The translations under genes were made by a program, and so were the position numbers. Shown one piece after another: positions 35,178 through 43,784 of a stretch of 64,000 nucleotides of DNA. The DNA is from Alloalcanivorax xiamenensis. GTDB lineage: Bacteria > Pseudomonadota > Gammaproteobacteria > Pseudomonadales > Alcanivoracaceae. The notes below the pieces were generated by a model. The model was not told the origin of the DNA and ran no database searches. It worked only from the letters and a program-made list of their open reading frames with translations. The number at the start of each line of letters is the position of its first letter. Within the stretch, counting starts at the first letter, position 1. The DNA lies in assembly GCF_009846745.1 (NCBI RefSeq), contig NZ_AQPF01000014.1:23025-87024 (forward strand), in the 5' to 3' direction.

Positions 35178-35612
35178 ATGGACGAACTGCACGGTTACTA
35201 CCTGGAAGACCTGAAAGTCGGCCTCAGCGCCAGCTACGCCAAGACCATTACCGAGGCCGACGTGGTACTGTTCGCCGGCATCACCGGTGACGATAATCCG
35301 GTGCACCTGAACGCGGACTACGCCGCCGGCACCCAGTTCGGCCAACGCATCGTGCACGGCATGTTCAGCGCCGGCCTGATCTCCGCCGTGCTCGGCACCC
35401 GCCTGCCCGGCCCAGGCGCCATCTATGTGGACCAGCAACTGTCCTTCAAGGCGCCGGTGCACATCGGCGATACCGTGGTGGCCACCGCCACCGTTCTGGA
35501 GATCGACGAAAAACGGCGCCGGGTGAAGCTGGAAACCGTCTGCCGCGTCAAGGACAAGATCGTAGCCCAGGGCGTGGCCACCAATATGGTGGACCGCCGC
35601 CCCTCCCAATAA
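35178..35612 (+). CDS. phaJ: MaoC/PhaJ-type (R)-specific enoyl-CoA hydratase
   Basis: This small 144-residue hot-dog-fold enzyme adds water to a trans-2-enoyl-CoA to give the (R)-3-hydroxyacyl-CoA. The catalytic DDNPVH motif (Asp and His) lies near residue 38-43, and the IVHGMFSAGLIS helix follows. The length is normal for PhaJ. The ATG at 35178 is preceded by AAGGAA. It is divergent from the malonyl-CoA decarboxylase operon across paired inverted repeats, so both sides are probably regulated together. It is followed after 25 bp by the isochorismatase-fold gene. Confidence 0.85.
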   Translation: MDELHGYYLEDLKVGLSASYAKTITEADVVLFAGITGDDNPVHLNADYAAGTQFGQRIVHGMFSAGLISAVLGTRLPGPGAIYVDQQLSFKAPVHIGDTVVATATVLEIDEKRRRVKLETVCRVKDKIVAQGVATNMVDRRPSQ

Positions 35613-35637
35613 GACATAAAGAGTTAAGGATCCGCCC

Positions 35638-36186
35638 ATGCTGATCAAAGCCCAAGATTCCACTCTGCTGGTCATCGACGTTCAGGAACGTCTGCTGCCC
35701 GGCGTGCATGAACACGAAACCCTGGTGAAAAACTGCCGCTGGCTGATCGAAGTGGCGCAACTGATGGACGTGCCGGTGCGCTTCACCGAGCAATACCCGA
35801 AAGGCGTCGGCCCCACCACCGACCAGCTGCTGGAACTGGCCGGCGAGGGGAATCCCGCCGTCGCCAAAACGGTATTTTCCTGCGCCGACGCACCGGAATG
35901 CGCACCGCTGCTCTCGGAAGCCCGCGGCAAGACCTTCGTGCTGTGTGGCATGGAAGCCCACGTCTGTGTGATGCAGACCGCCCTGGGGCTGCACCAGGCC
36001 GGCAACACAGTGTTCGTGGTGGCCGATGCGATCTCCGCGCGCAACCCACTGGACACCGACATCGCCCTGCAACGCCTGCGCGACGAAGGTGTACGCGTGG
36101 TCACCCGGGAGATGGTGGGCTTCGAGTGGGTTCGTGACTCCCTGGCCCCGCAATTCAAAACCTTCAGCCAGAAGTTCCTGCGCTGA
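35638..36186 (+). CDS. Isochorismatase-fold cysteine hydrolase (YcaC-like)
   Basis: The 182-residue protein has the catalytic triad pattern of the isochorismatase-like family. The Asp is in LLVIDVQERLL near residue 14, the Lys in VAKTVFSC near residue 80, and the nucleophile Cys in GMEAHVCVMQTALGL near residue 110. Such enzymes hydrolyse amides, N-carbamoyl compounds or isochorismate. The YcaC/MAR1-like branch is the closest by motif, and its natural substrate is not known. It lies 25 bp after phaJ and may share its transcript. Its place in the acyl-CoA block is unexplained. Confidence 0.82.
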   Translation: MLIKAQDSTLLVIDVQERLLPGVHEHETLVKNCRWLIEVAQLMDVPVRFTEQYPKGVGPTTDQLLELAGEGNPAVAKTVFSCADAPECAPLLSEARGKTFVLCGMEAHVCVMQTALGLHQAGNTVFVVADAISARNPLDTDIALQRLRDEGVRVVTREMVGFEWVRDSLAPQFKTFSQKFLR

Positions 36187-36245
36187 TACCCGAAAACACC
36201 GTCGGCATCACGCCGGCGGTGGTTGGGCACCGCACGAGGTACACT

Positions 36246-37817
36246 ATGTTCCTTAGCCAGCAACCCAACCACGGCGCCATGGACACACCGACACCGGAAG
36301 AGGGCTTCACCGCGCTCACCGACGATGCCGAGCGCAACCGCCTGCTGGCGGAGATGGCCGAGCAGTCCACCGACATGATCTCCCGGCATACCCCCGGAGA
36401 CTGGCGTTTTATTTATGCCTCACCAGCGGTAACCCATCTGCTCGGCTACAGCGTCGAGGAAATCGTCGGCGTCTCCGCCTATGACCTTTATCACCCGGAC
36501 GATGTGGAGAATTTCCAGCGGCGCTCCCCCAGCGTTCGCTACGAGCGCGGCCTGTACACCCACACCTACCGGTTCCGTTGCAAGGACGGCCATTACACCT
36601 GGCTGGAAAGCACCAGCCGCACCTTGCGTGACCCGGTCACCGGCGAGATTCGTGAAATCCTGGTGGTGTCCCGGGACGCCAGCGGCCGCATCGAGGCGGA
36701 ACAAACCAACCGGCGGCTGGCACGGGTGCTGGAAAGCACCAGCGATCTGGTGATCTTCACCTCGCTGGATCACCGCATCACCCATCTTAACGAGTCCGCC
36801 CGCCAGGCTCTGTCGCTGGACAGTGCCACCCCCTCCGCCGACTTGTCGGCACTGTTTACCGAGGCCGGCTACCGTCTGCTTGGCGAAGCCGCCTTCCCCA
36901 CCGCCCTGCGGCACGGTAACTGGAGCGGTGAGCTGGAGATGCGCGACCGTCGTGGCCAGACCATCCCGGTTTCCCTGGAATTGCTGGCGCACCGCTCCTA
37001 TCACGGCGACATGGAGTATTTCTCCCTGGTGGCCCGGGATCTGAGCGCGGCCAAGGCGGCGGAAGCGCAATTGAAGGCCTATCAGGCGGACATCGAACAC
37101 GCCAGCCGCCTGGTGACCATGGGAGAGCTGGCTTCGAGCCTGGCCCACGAGCTGAACCAGCCACTCACCGGCATCGTCAATTATCTGCGCGGCATCCAGC
37201 GCCGCTTCGGCGATCAGGCCGAGGTCCGCTGGCAGGACCTGCGCGTGCCGCTGGAAAAAACCGTGGATACCGCTCTGCGCGCCGGCGGCATCATCCACCG
37301 GATGATGGATTTCACCCGCAAAAGAGCCCCGGTGCATGAGGCAATGAACTTGCTGCCGGTGGTCGATGATTTGCTGCAATTCTGCGAACCCAACGCCGAG
37401 CGCCACAATGTGGTGTTGGAAAACCGCATAACCCTGACGGACGCCCGGGTGGTGGCGGACCGTATTCAACTGGAGCAGATTCTGCTCAACCTGATCGTCA
37501 ATGCCATCGAAGCCTGCCAGAGGCCGGCCGGGCAAGCACCGCTCAAAGTCTGGCTGGAGGCGGAACGGCACGGCAAGCAACTGGAGATCCGTGTCCGCGA
37601 TCAGGGCCCTGGCCTGCCGCCACACAGCTCGGATAAACTGTTCGAGCGCTTTTTCACCACCAAAAAGAACGGGCTGGGCATGGGCCTGGCAATCAGCCGC
37701 TCCCTGGTGGAATCCCTTGGCGGCGAACTGTGGCCCCTCGCCGTGGAGGAAGGGGGCGCTTGTTTTTGTTTCACCCTGGCGCTGGCGGATGATGACACGC
37801 CGGCCACGACGAATTGA
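36246..37817 (+). CDS. PAS-domain sensor histidine kinase (FixL-like)
   Basis: This 523-residue soluble kinase has no membrane segments. It has one PAS domain at about residues 35-155 (FIYASPAVTHLLGYSVEEIVG, then YRFRCKDGHYTWLES), a second at about 160-280, and a HisKA domain. The phosphoacceptor His is in SSLAHELNQPLTG near residue 301. The ATPase domain has N-box NLIVNAIEAC, G1 VRDQGPGLPP and KKNGLGMGLAISRSLV. The ATG at 36246 has GAGG eight bases upstream; the frame opens at 36219. It overlaps the region of the response-regulator start, so they form a pair. No haem-binding PAS residue pattern was clear, so oxygen sensing is unproven. Confidence 0.88.
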   Translation: MFLSQQPNHGAMDTPTPEEGFTALTDDAERNRLLAEMAEQSTDMISRHTPGDWRFIYASPAVTHLLGYSVEEIVGVSAYDLYHPDDVENFQRRSPSVRYERGLYTHTYRFRCKDGHYTWLESTSRTLRDPVTGEIREILVVSRDASGRIEAEQTNRRLARVLESTSDLVIFTSLDHRITHLNESARQALSLDSATPSADLSALFTEAGYRLLGEAAFPTALRHGNWSGELEMRDRRGQTIPVSLELLAHRSYHGDMEYFSLVARDLSAAKAAEAQLKAYQADIEHASRLVTMGELASSLAHELNQPLTGIVNYLRGIQRRFGDQAEVRWQDLRVPLEKTVDTALRAGGIIHRMMDFTRKRAPVHEAMNLLPVVDDLLQFCEPNAERHNVVLENRITLTDARVVADRIQLEQILLNLIVNAIEACQRPAGQAPLKVWLEAERHGKQLEIRVRDQGPGLPPHSSDKLFERFFTTKKNGLGMGLAISRSLVESLGGELWPLAVEEGGACFCFTLALADDDTPATTN

Positions 37818-37828
37818 TCCGGATCCCA

Positions 37829-38467
37829 ATGGCAAACAGCGAACCAACGCAAACCATTCATATCATCGACGACGACGCCGATGTGCGTGACTCCCTGCAA
37901 TGGCTACTGGAGTCCGTGGGGCTGCGGGTGCGCTGCCATGAAACCGCCCTCGCCTTCCTCGAGCGTTTCCAGCCTGGCGACGGCGGCTGCGTGGTGATGG
38001 ACGTGCGCATGCCCGAACTCAGCGGTATCAACGCGCAGAAAAAATTTCCCGAATACGGCATCGACCTGCCGGTGATCATGATCTCCGCCCACGGCAGCAT
38101 CGACATGGCGGTGACCGCCCTCACCGATGGCGCCCTGACCTTTATCGAGAAACCGTTCGACGATCAGGTGCTGATCGACCATGTCCAGAACGCCCTTGAG
38201 CGGGATCGCCAGCATCGCCGCAAACTGCGGGCACTGGCGGTGCACCGGCAACGCTACGAGGGCCTGACCAAACGGGAGCGCCAAGTGTTCGAGGAAGTCG
38301 TCAACGGCCTGTCCAATCAGGAAGTGGCCGATAAACTCGGCATCAACCGCAAAACAGTGGAAGGCCACCGCGCCAACATGATGAGCAAGATGGCGGCGGA
38401 CTCCCTGGCGGAACTGGTGCAGATCGCCATCAATCTGCGTCAGCAGGACGACGCTCTCCACGCCTGA
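37829..38467 (+). CDS. FixJ-type response regulator
   Basis: The partner of the preceding kinase has 212 residues. The receiver domain (about 8-125) carries the acidic pocket IIDDDADVRDS, the phosphoacceptor Asp in VVMDVRMPELSG near residue 58, ISAHG and a Lys in FIEKPF. The C-terminal LuxR/FixJ HTH reads LTKRERQVFEEVVNGLSNQEVADKLGINRKTVEGHR. The ATG at 37829 gives the natural N-terminus; the frame opens at a TTG at 37814 that overlaps the kinase stop. Targets are unknown; the divergent acyl-CoA genes are plausible candidates by position only. Confidence 0.9.
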   Translation: MANSEPTQTIHIIDDDADVRDSLQWLLESVGLRVRCHETALAFLERFQPGDGGCVVMDVRMPELSGINAQKKFPEYGIDLPVIMISAHGSIDMAVTALTDGALTFIEKPFDDQVLIDHVQNALERDRQHRRKLRALAVHRQRYEGLTKRERQVFEEVVNGLSNQEVADKLGINRKTVEGHRANMMSKMAADSLAELVQIAINLRQQDDALHA

Positions 38468-38581
38468 CCCCGCGCATTCAGATCAGTGATACCTGGCATC
38501 TGTATAAATCATTTTTAGTGATAGGCGGACTCTGCTTAACTGGGCACCTGCCAACGACCGCCCTGAGAACCGGAGCCGCAC

Positions 38582-39757
38582 ATGACCACTTCCGCCTCGC
38601 CCGCCCGTCTTGTCCTGATGGGGGCCGCCACCACCCTGGCGGGCATAGGACTGGGCCGTTTCGCCTACGCCGCGCAGTTACCCGGGCTGATCGAGGCCGG
38701 CTGGCTGAGCACCCGTGATGCCGGTTTCGTCGGCGCCACCAATCTGCTCGGCTATCTGGTCGGCGCGGTACTCGCCAGCCGTCTGGCCCGCCGTACCAGC
38801 CCGGGCGCGGTGATCAAACTTTCCACCTTGCTGATCGCGATCAGCTTCCTGGCCAGCATGTGGCAGGGGCCCGTGTGGTGGTTCAGCCTCTGGCGCTTCG
38901 TCGCCGGTGTCACCGGCGCCCTGCTGATGGTGGTGGCGCCCTCACTGATCGCCAGCCAGTTACCGGAATCCAAGCGCAAGAGAGGCACCGCGCTGGTCTT
39001 CACCGGCGTCGGCACCGGTGTGCTGATCTCCGCCACCCTGGTCCCGTTGCTGATACAACAAGGGCCGGCACTGACCTGGCTGGGTCTCGGCCTGATCGCC
39101 CTGTTACCCGTTGCTCTGGTGTGGCGCCCCTGGCCAAGCCTGCCGAGCGCTCCGCAACAGGGCCATCAGCCTGCCCGGGTCGGGCTGGTGCTGGCCGCCA
39201 TCTATTTGGCCTACCTGCTGGATGCCGTGGGCTTCGTGCCGCATACCGTGTTCTGGGTGGATTATCTGGAAAGGCACAGGGATTTCAGCACCTGGGCAGC
39301 GGCGATGCAGTGGGGACTGGTGGCTCTCGGCGCCATCAGCGGCCCGTTCCTGGTCGGCGCCATCGCGCGCCACGCCGGTTGGCACCGCACCTTGTTCACC
39401 GCTCTGGCCTTAAAGGGAACGGCGGTCCTGCTGCCAATGCTGGTACCAGGCACCCTGGTGGTATCGCTTTCGTCCTTTACCGTGGGCGCGCTGATCCCTG
39501 GCATGGTCGCCACCACCATGGGCCGCATCGGCGAGTTGGTACCCGCCCATGCGCACGCCACCGCCTGGGGCCGGGCCACCGCCCTGTTCGCCGTCGGACA
39601 AGCGGCGGCGGCCTATCTGATGGCTCCGATTTACGCCGGCGCCGAGCACAGCTCTCTGATTTTCATCATCGGCGGCAGCGCCCTGCTCTGCGCCGCCACC
39701 TTGACGCTGGCGACACCGCTGTTCGCCAGGCACAAGCCGGTGACGGAGGTGTCCTGA
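38582..39757 (+). CDS. YbfB/YjiJ-family MFS transporter
   Basis: The 391-residue membrane protein has about 12 segments. The N-terminus, TLAGIGLGRFAYAAQLPGLIEAGWL, is characteristic of the YbfB/YjiJ branch of the major facilitator superfamily, as are NLLGYLVGA and GVGTGVLIS. Substrates of this branch are not established. The ATG at 38582 follows GGAG. It stands alone between the two-component genes and a REP-like cluster; a short stretch with TATAAATCATT upstream (38499-38520) may contain its promoter. Confidence 0.82.
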   Translation: MTTSASPARLVLMGAATTLAGIGLGRFAYAAQLPGLIEAGWLSTRDAGFVGATNLLGYLVGAVLASRLARRTSPGAVIKLSTLLIAISFLASMWQGPVWWFSLWRFVAGVTGALLMVVAPSLIASQLPESKRKRGTALVFTGVGTGVLISATLVPLLIQQGPALTWLGLGLIALLPVALVWRPWPSLPSAPQQGHQPARVGLVLAAIYLAYLLDAVGFVPHTVFWVDYLERHRDFSTWAAAMQWGLVALGAISGPFLVGAIARHAGWHRTLFTALALKGTAVLLPMLVPGTLVVSLSSFTVGALIPGMVATTMGRIGELVPAHAHATAWGRATALFAVGQAAAAYLMAPIYAGAEHSSLIFIIGGSALLCAATLTLATPLFARHKPVTEVS

Positions 39758-39801
39758 GCGCTGCCTGCTGACATGGATGCAGAGATGGCCACGCGGCGAC
39801 C

Positions 39802-39920
39802 GTGGGAGACCAGCTTGCTGGCGAATACCGTTCTTCCGAGGTTGGTGCATTCGCTTGCAAGCAAGCTTCCCACAGCGGCTTCGTACCCCCCCTGTGGGAA
39901 GCTGCCTTGGCAGCGAATGG
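39802..39920. repeat. REP-like palindromic cluster
   Basis: Three GTGGGA/TCCCAC-bearing palindromes in alternating orientation fill the gap between the convergent MFS and apbC genes. Units are GTGGGAGACCAGCTTGCTGG at 39802, GCTTCCCACAGCGGCTTCGT at 39865-39884 and TGTGGGAAGCTGCC near 39893. The central unit is repeated at 56690 and 63894. Confidence 0.75.
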
Positions 39921-39931
39921 CGTGTCGCGTG

Positions 39932-41023
39932 TCAGCGGTTCTCCACCACGATGCGCGGGAAGCGGGCTTTGTGGTCCAGTGGCCGGCAGGCCAGCCGGCC
40001 GGCCAGGGCCAGGGCCACATTCCGATATTGCCGTGCCACGGCGCCGTCCGGATCAGCCAGTATCGACGGCAGACCGGCATCGGCCTGGGTGCGGATACCG
40101 ATGTCCAGCGGCAGCTGGCCCAGCAGCGGCACCTGGTAATCCTCCGCCATGCGACCACCACCGCCGCTGCCGAAGATCGGTTCCTGATACCCACAGTGGC
40201 TACACACATGAGTGCTCATGTTCTCGATCACGCCGAGCACCGGAATATCCACCTTCTCGAACATGCGTAACGCCTTGCGCGCATCCAGCAGGGCAATGTC
40301 CTGGGGCGTGGTCACCACCACCGCGCCAGCCACCGGAATCTGCTGGGCCAGTGTCAGTTGCACGTCGCCAGTGCCTGGCGGCAGATCCACCAGCAGATAA
40401 TCGAGATCCCGCCAGCGAGTATTCTTGAGCAACTGCGTCAGTGCCCGGGTCACCATGGAGCCGCGCCAGATCACCGGCGAATCCTCTTCCACCATGAAAC
40501 CCGCCGACATGATCTGCACACCGTGACCGATCAGCGGTGTCATTCGTTTGCCATCATCACTTTGCGGCCGCTCATCGACGCCCATCATGCGCGGTTGGCT
40601 GGGACCGTAAATGTCCGCGTCGAGAATGCCGACCCGCGCGCCTTCCGCCTGCAAGGCCAGCGCCAGATTGGCGGTAGTGGTGGATTTCCCGACGCCGCCC
40701 TTACCCGAAGCCACGGCAATGATATTGCGCACCTCCGGCAACGGCTCCATGCCGCCCTGGACACGATGTGGCCGCACCTGCCATTCCATATCAACGACAA
40801 TCCGCATCGCATTCGCATGAGCACCCAGATAGTCGATCAAGCCCGCCGCGCTTTCTTCTTTATAGCGGTCCACCGGGAACCCCAGGGACACTTTCAAAGT
40901 CGCGACGCCACCGTCCACCGATATGTTCCTGAGCGCTTTGCTGTTGATTAGATCCTGGCCCTGCATTGGTTCTTTCCAATGGTGCAGAAGATGGCGTAAG
41001 TGCGTGGTATCCAGAGTTGTCAT
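39932..41023 (-). CDS. apbC: Mrp/ApbC-type iron-sulfur cluster carrier ATPase
   Basis: This P-loop protein binds and transfers [4Fe-4S] clusters in the cytoplasm. The 363 residues comprise an N-terminal DUF59/MIP18-like domain (about 10-85) and the deviant Walker A SGKGGVGKSTT near residue 107. Next come DADIYGPSQPRMMG, DLPPGTGDVQLT and the cluster-binding CSHC near residue 275. The ATG at 41023 has AGGAG upstream and begins the family N-terminus; the frame extends to 41122. It is divergent from the AprA-like cluster, whose several Fe-S proteins would need such a carrier, but a functional link is speculative. Confidence 0.92.
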   Translation of the reverse strand: MTTLDTTHLRHLLHHWKEPMQGQDLINSKALRNISVDGGVATLKVSLGFPVDRYKEESAAGLIDYLGAHANAMRIVVDMEWQVRPHRVQGGMEPLPEVRNIIAVASGKGGVGKSTTTANLALALQAEGARVGILDADIYGPSQPRMMGVDERPQSDDGKRMTPLIGHGVQIMSAGFMVEEDSPVIWRGSMVTRALTQLLKNTRWRDLDYLLVDLPPGTGDVQLTLAQQIPVAGAVVVTTPQDIALLDARKALRMFEKVDIPVLGVIENMSTHVCSHCGYQEPIFGSGGGGRMAEDYQVPLLGQLPLDIGIRTQADAGLPSILADPDGAVARQYRNVALALAGRLACRPLDHKARFPRIVVENR

Positions 41024-41450
41024 GGGAGGCGCTCCTGAACGGTCATACCTTTTAAGGCAGCAATTTCCATGCCGCGAAGTGTGCCGTGAACAGAAAAAAC
41101 GGATATCCATATTTAAAAACATTCTTTGATCTGTTCCTTCGCTCTTTCATACCCTGTTTCGCATCGTCCACCTCGACGATACCGCCTACCCGTCCGCGGG
41201 CGGCCCGACATCTCCGACGGGAATCACGCCGCGGCCAGCAACTTGTTCTAGTTGTCGTACCGTTACGCCTCGCCTTGTCCCGAAAACTGGCGTCATCACT
41301 GTGCACCTGCCCCAGCAAGGGGCAAGCGCACCTTACGCCCGGATTCCGTCGCAAACACCAAACAAGAAAATTGCCCTTATAAAACATACGGATACGAACA
41401 GGCTTTCGAAAACTGGCACGTCTAATGCGTTTTATAAGCAGTGGTGATGT
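41024..41450. other. Long intergenic region without a recognisable gene
   Basis: About 430 bp separate apbC from the importer operon. I see no credible coding frame: all open frames here are short and unlike known proteins. The right part (41370-41450) is AT-richer, with ACGTCTAATGCGTTTTATAA, and probably contains the importer promoter just before the operator at 41451. The left part has GCCCGACATCTCCGACGGG-like GC dyads of unknown meaning. Confidence 0.4.
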
Positions 41451-41465
41451 CTTGTTAGTACAAGT
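41451..41465 (+). promoter_or_regulatory. GntR-type operator, copy 1 (importer promoter)
   Basis: CTTGTTAGTACAAGT has perfect CTTGT/ACAAG arms around four bases, 25 bp upstream of the importer start. Related 15-mers lie at 44761 and 48858 and before the OprD-type porin at 52852. HutC-type GntR regulators bind CTTGT-N4-ACAAG-like sites, and a HutC-type gene is in the cluster. Confidence 0.7.
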
Positions 41466-41489
41466 GAACTCTCAATGAGGAAACCGGAC

Positions 41490-42872
41490 ATGAATCACAA
41501 ACGATACGGCGTCGCGGCCTGTTTCAGCGTTTTTATCGGGCTTGCTTCGACACCGCTGCTGGCGGAAACCATTCGCATTGGCATTGGCCACCAGAGCATG
41601 GTGACCAACACCGTGTCGGGCGGCGTTGTTCTGGAAAAACTGAATCTGATCGAAAAGCACTTACCCAAGAGCGGTAAGTATCAAGACGCGGACTACGACA
41701 TTGTCTTCAAGGACTACGATTCTGGCCCGCCGATCACCAACCAGATGCTGGCGGGAAAGCTGGACTTCGGTGTCATGGGCGATTACCCGCTGATCGTCAA
41801 TGGCGCCAAATTCCAGGAAGGCGGCCGCGCCGAAACCCGTTTCATCGCCATCACCGGTTACAACAAGGAGGGCACCGGTAATGGCATCGTGGTGCCGGTG
41901 GACTCCCCGGTCCAGTCCCTCTCCGATCTTTCCGGCAAAGCCATTTCCACCCCAGTGGGCAGCGCCGCCTGGGGTATGACGCTCAAGGCACTGCGAGACG
42001 AAGGGCTGATCGACAAGGTCACTATTGTCAATCAGTCACCACCAGTTGGCGCCGCCAATATCGCCGCCGGCAAAATCGACGCCCACGCCGATTTCTGTCC
42101 CTGGTCCGAGATCATGGAATTCCGCGGTACCGGCCGGAAAATCCACGACGGCCGCCAGGCCGGCGTTCCCACCTTCCACGGCATCGTGGTGCGTGAATCC
42201 TACGCTCGGGACTACCCCGAGGTGGTGCAGGCGGTTCTGCAGGCCACCCTCGAAGCACAGCAATGGATTCGGGACGACCCGGTACGTGCCGCCGAACAGG
42301 TCGCCGAGTGGACCGGTGTGGAAAAAGAAGTGCTCTATCTGTACTTCAGCAATGGCGGCATCACCACCATGGACGCCAGCGTCAAACCCGCCTGGATAGC
42401 GGCCATGAAGTACGATCATGAACTGCTGCAAAAAGAAAAGCAGATTCCGGACCTGAATTTCAACGCCTGGGTGGACGACAGCTATCTGCGTAACGCCTAC
42501 GCCGCCAGCGGCCTCGACTACGATAAGGCGGTCGCCGCCATGGTCACCCCGATTCCGGATAACCCGGCCTTGCAGCCGGCGGAAATCTGGTACGCCGAAG
42601 ACGGCGTCAAAGGCTATGACTCCATTGATGCCATGCTGGCCGCCGAACGCGAAGCGGAACAGAACGGCAGTGGTATCAACGCCTCTTATGTCTACGACAA
42701 AAACAGTGGTCTGAAGCTGTTCGGGAAAAGCGCCTTCTACGCCCGTAACGGCGACCAGTTGGCCGCGTTCATGCGCCGCCCGGAGGCGGAGGCTTTCGCC
42801 GCCGACGGCGAGGTTTTCAGCTACCGGCAAATTCTGCAAAGCCGCAAAGACAACGCGGTCGCCGAACGGTGA
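41490..42872 (+). CDS. ABC importer substrate-binding protein (nitrate/sulfonate type) with NosL-like tail
   Basis: The 460-residue periplasmic protein has a signal peptide (MNHKRYGVAACFSVFIGLASTPLLA) and an SsuA/NrtA-type ligand domain. Typical stretches are GIGHQSMVTNTVSGGVVLEKL, GKLDFGVMGDYPL and LSDLSGKAISTPVGSAAWG. It is longer than SsuA (about 310). Residues from about 399 (YVYDKNSGLK, SAFYARNGDQLAAF, RPEAEAFAADGEVFSYRQIL) resemble the C-terminal part of NosL, a periplasmic copper protein of nitrous oxide reductase assembly. The ATG at 41490 has GAGG nine bases upstream and yields the signal peptide; an ATG at 41475 is also in frame. The ligand is unknown. Permease and ATPase genes follow. 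Confidence 0.82.
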   Translation: MNHKRYGVAACFSVFIGLASTPLLAETIRIGIGHQSMVTNTVSGGVVLEKLNLIEKHLPKSGKYQDADYDIVFKDYDSGPPITNQMLAGKLDFGVMGDYPLIVNGAKFQEGGRAETRFIAITGYNKEGTGNGIVVPVDSPVQSLSDLSGKAISTPVGSAAWGMTLKALRDEGLIDKVTIVNQSPPVGAANIAAGKIDAHADFCPWSEIMEFRGTGRKIHDGRQAGVPTFHGIVVRESYARDYPEVVQAVLQATLEAQQWIRDDPVRAAEQVAEWTGVEKEVLYLYFSNGGITTMDASVKPAWIAAMKYDHELLQKEKQIPDLNFNAWVDDSYLRNAYAASGLDYDKAVAAMVTPIPDNPALQPAEIWYAEDGVKGYDSIDAMLAAEREAEQNGSGINASYVYDKNSGLKLFGKSAFYARNGDQLAAFMRRPEAEAFAADGEVFSYRQILQSRKDNAVAER

Positions 42873-42896
42873 TGGCGGGTCAGGGAGGAGCGCATT

Positions 42897-43784
42897 ATGA
42901 GCCTGAACAATAGTGAAATCGGTGGCGAGGCCGGCAGCCCGGTGATCGATCAGGTCGATACCCCAGCCGCCGACACCGCCACGGCACGCCGCTCGCCGCT
43001 ACGCCTGCCGGAAACCCTCAGCCGTTATCTGGTACGCGGCCTGGCCCTTCTGGCCGCGCTACTGGTATGGCACTGGGCATCCAGCAGCGGCTTCAATCTG
43101 TTCATCAACTTCGAGAACGTGCCCGGCCCATTGGTGGTGGGCCAGGCATTGACGGAAGCGCTGTCCAACAGCGATTTTTACCTGCACATCCTGCACAGTC
43201 TGCGACGCATCACCGTCGCCTATGCGGTGGCCGTGGTGCTCGGCGTCGGGCTCGGTATTCTGATGGGCCGCTCCCGTCTCGCCGAAGACATCATCACGCC
43301 CTACATCGAACTGCTCAGACCGATACCGGCGGTGGCCTGGATTCCGCTGGCCATCCTGATGATGCCCAGCGAGGAGTCCAGCATCATCTTCATCACCTTT
43401 CTCGGTGCCCTGTTTCCGATCGTCATCAACACCGTGCACGGCGTTGAACAGACACCCAAAGTGCTGGTGCGGGCGGCGCGCAGTCTTGGCGCCAGCAACG
43501 CCGCCATCCTTCGGCATGTGGTATTGCCCGGCGCACTGCCCAGCATCGTTGCCGGCCTCGCTATTGGCATGGGGGTCGCCTGGTTCTCGCTGCTGGCCGG
43601 CGAAATCATCAGCGGCCAGTACGGCATCGGTTACTTCACCTGGTCCGCCTACACCCTGATCCAGTACCCGCAGATCATCATCGGCATGTTGATGATCGGT
43701 GGCCTCGGCACGCTCTGCACCCTGTTGATCAAGTGGTTGTGCCGTCCACTGTTGCGCTGGCAAGTACAGGAGAAAGACCGATGA
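42897..43784 (+). CDS. ABC importer permease (SsuC/NrtB type)
   Basis: A 295-residue inner-membrane permease of the nitrate/sulfonate/taurine family. After a 45-residue cytoplasmic lead come six membrane segments (first at LVRGLALLAALLVWHW). The EAA loop that contacts the ATPase is VLVRAARSLGASNAAILRHVVLPG near residue 190-215. The ATG at 42897 has GGAGG upstream and lies 24 bp after the binding-protein stop. The 3' end overlaps the upstream ATG of the ATPase gene by four bases. Confidence 0.9.
   Translation: MSLNNSEIGGEAGSPVIDQVDTPAADTATARRSPLRLPETLSRYLVRGLALLAALLVWHWASSSGFNLFINFENVPGPLVVGQALTEALSNSDFYLHILHSLRRITVAYAVAVVLGVGLGILMGRSRLAEDIITPYIELLRPIPAVAWIPLAILMMPSEESSIIFITFLGALFPIVINTVHGVEQTPKVLVRAARSLGASNAAILRHVVLPGALPSIVAGLAIGMGVAWFSLLAGEIISGQYGIGYFTWSAYTLIQYPQIIIGMLMIGGLGTLCTLLIKWLCRPLLRWQVQEKDR

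Noticed and set aside
41220..41245. A fifth GntR operator (AACTTGTTCTAGTTGTCG)
   Set aside because: It contains the CTTGT half but the second half does not fit the ACARG consensus or spacing.
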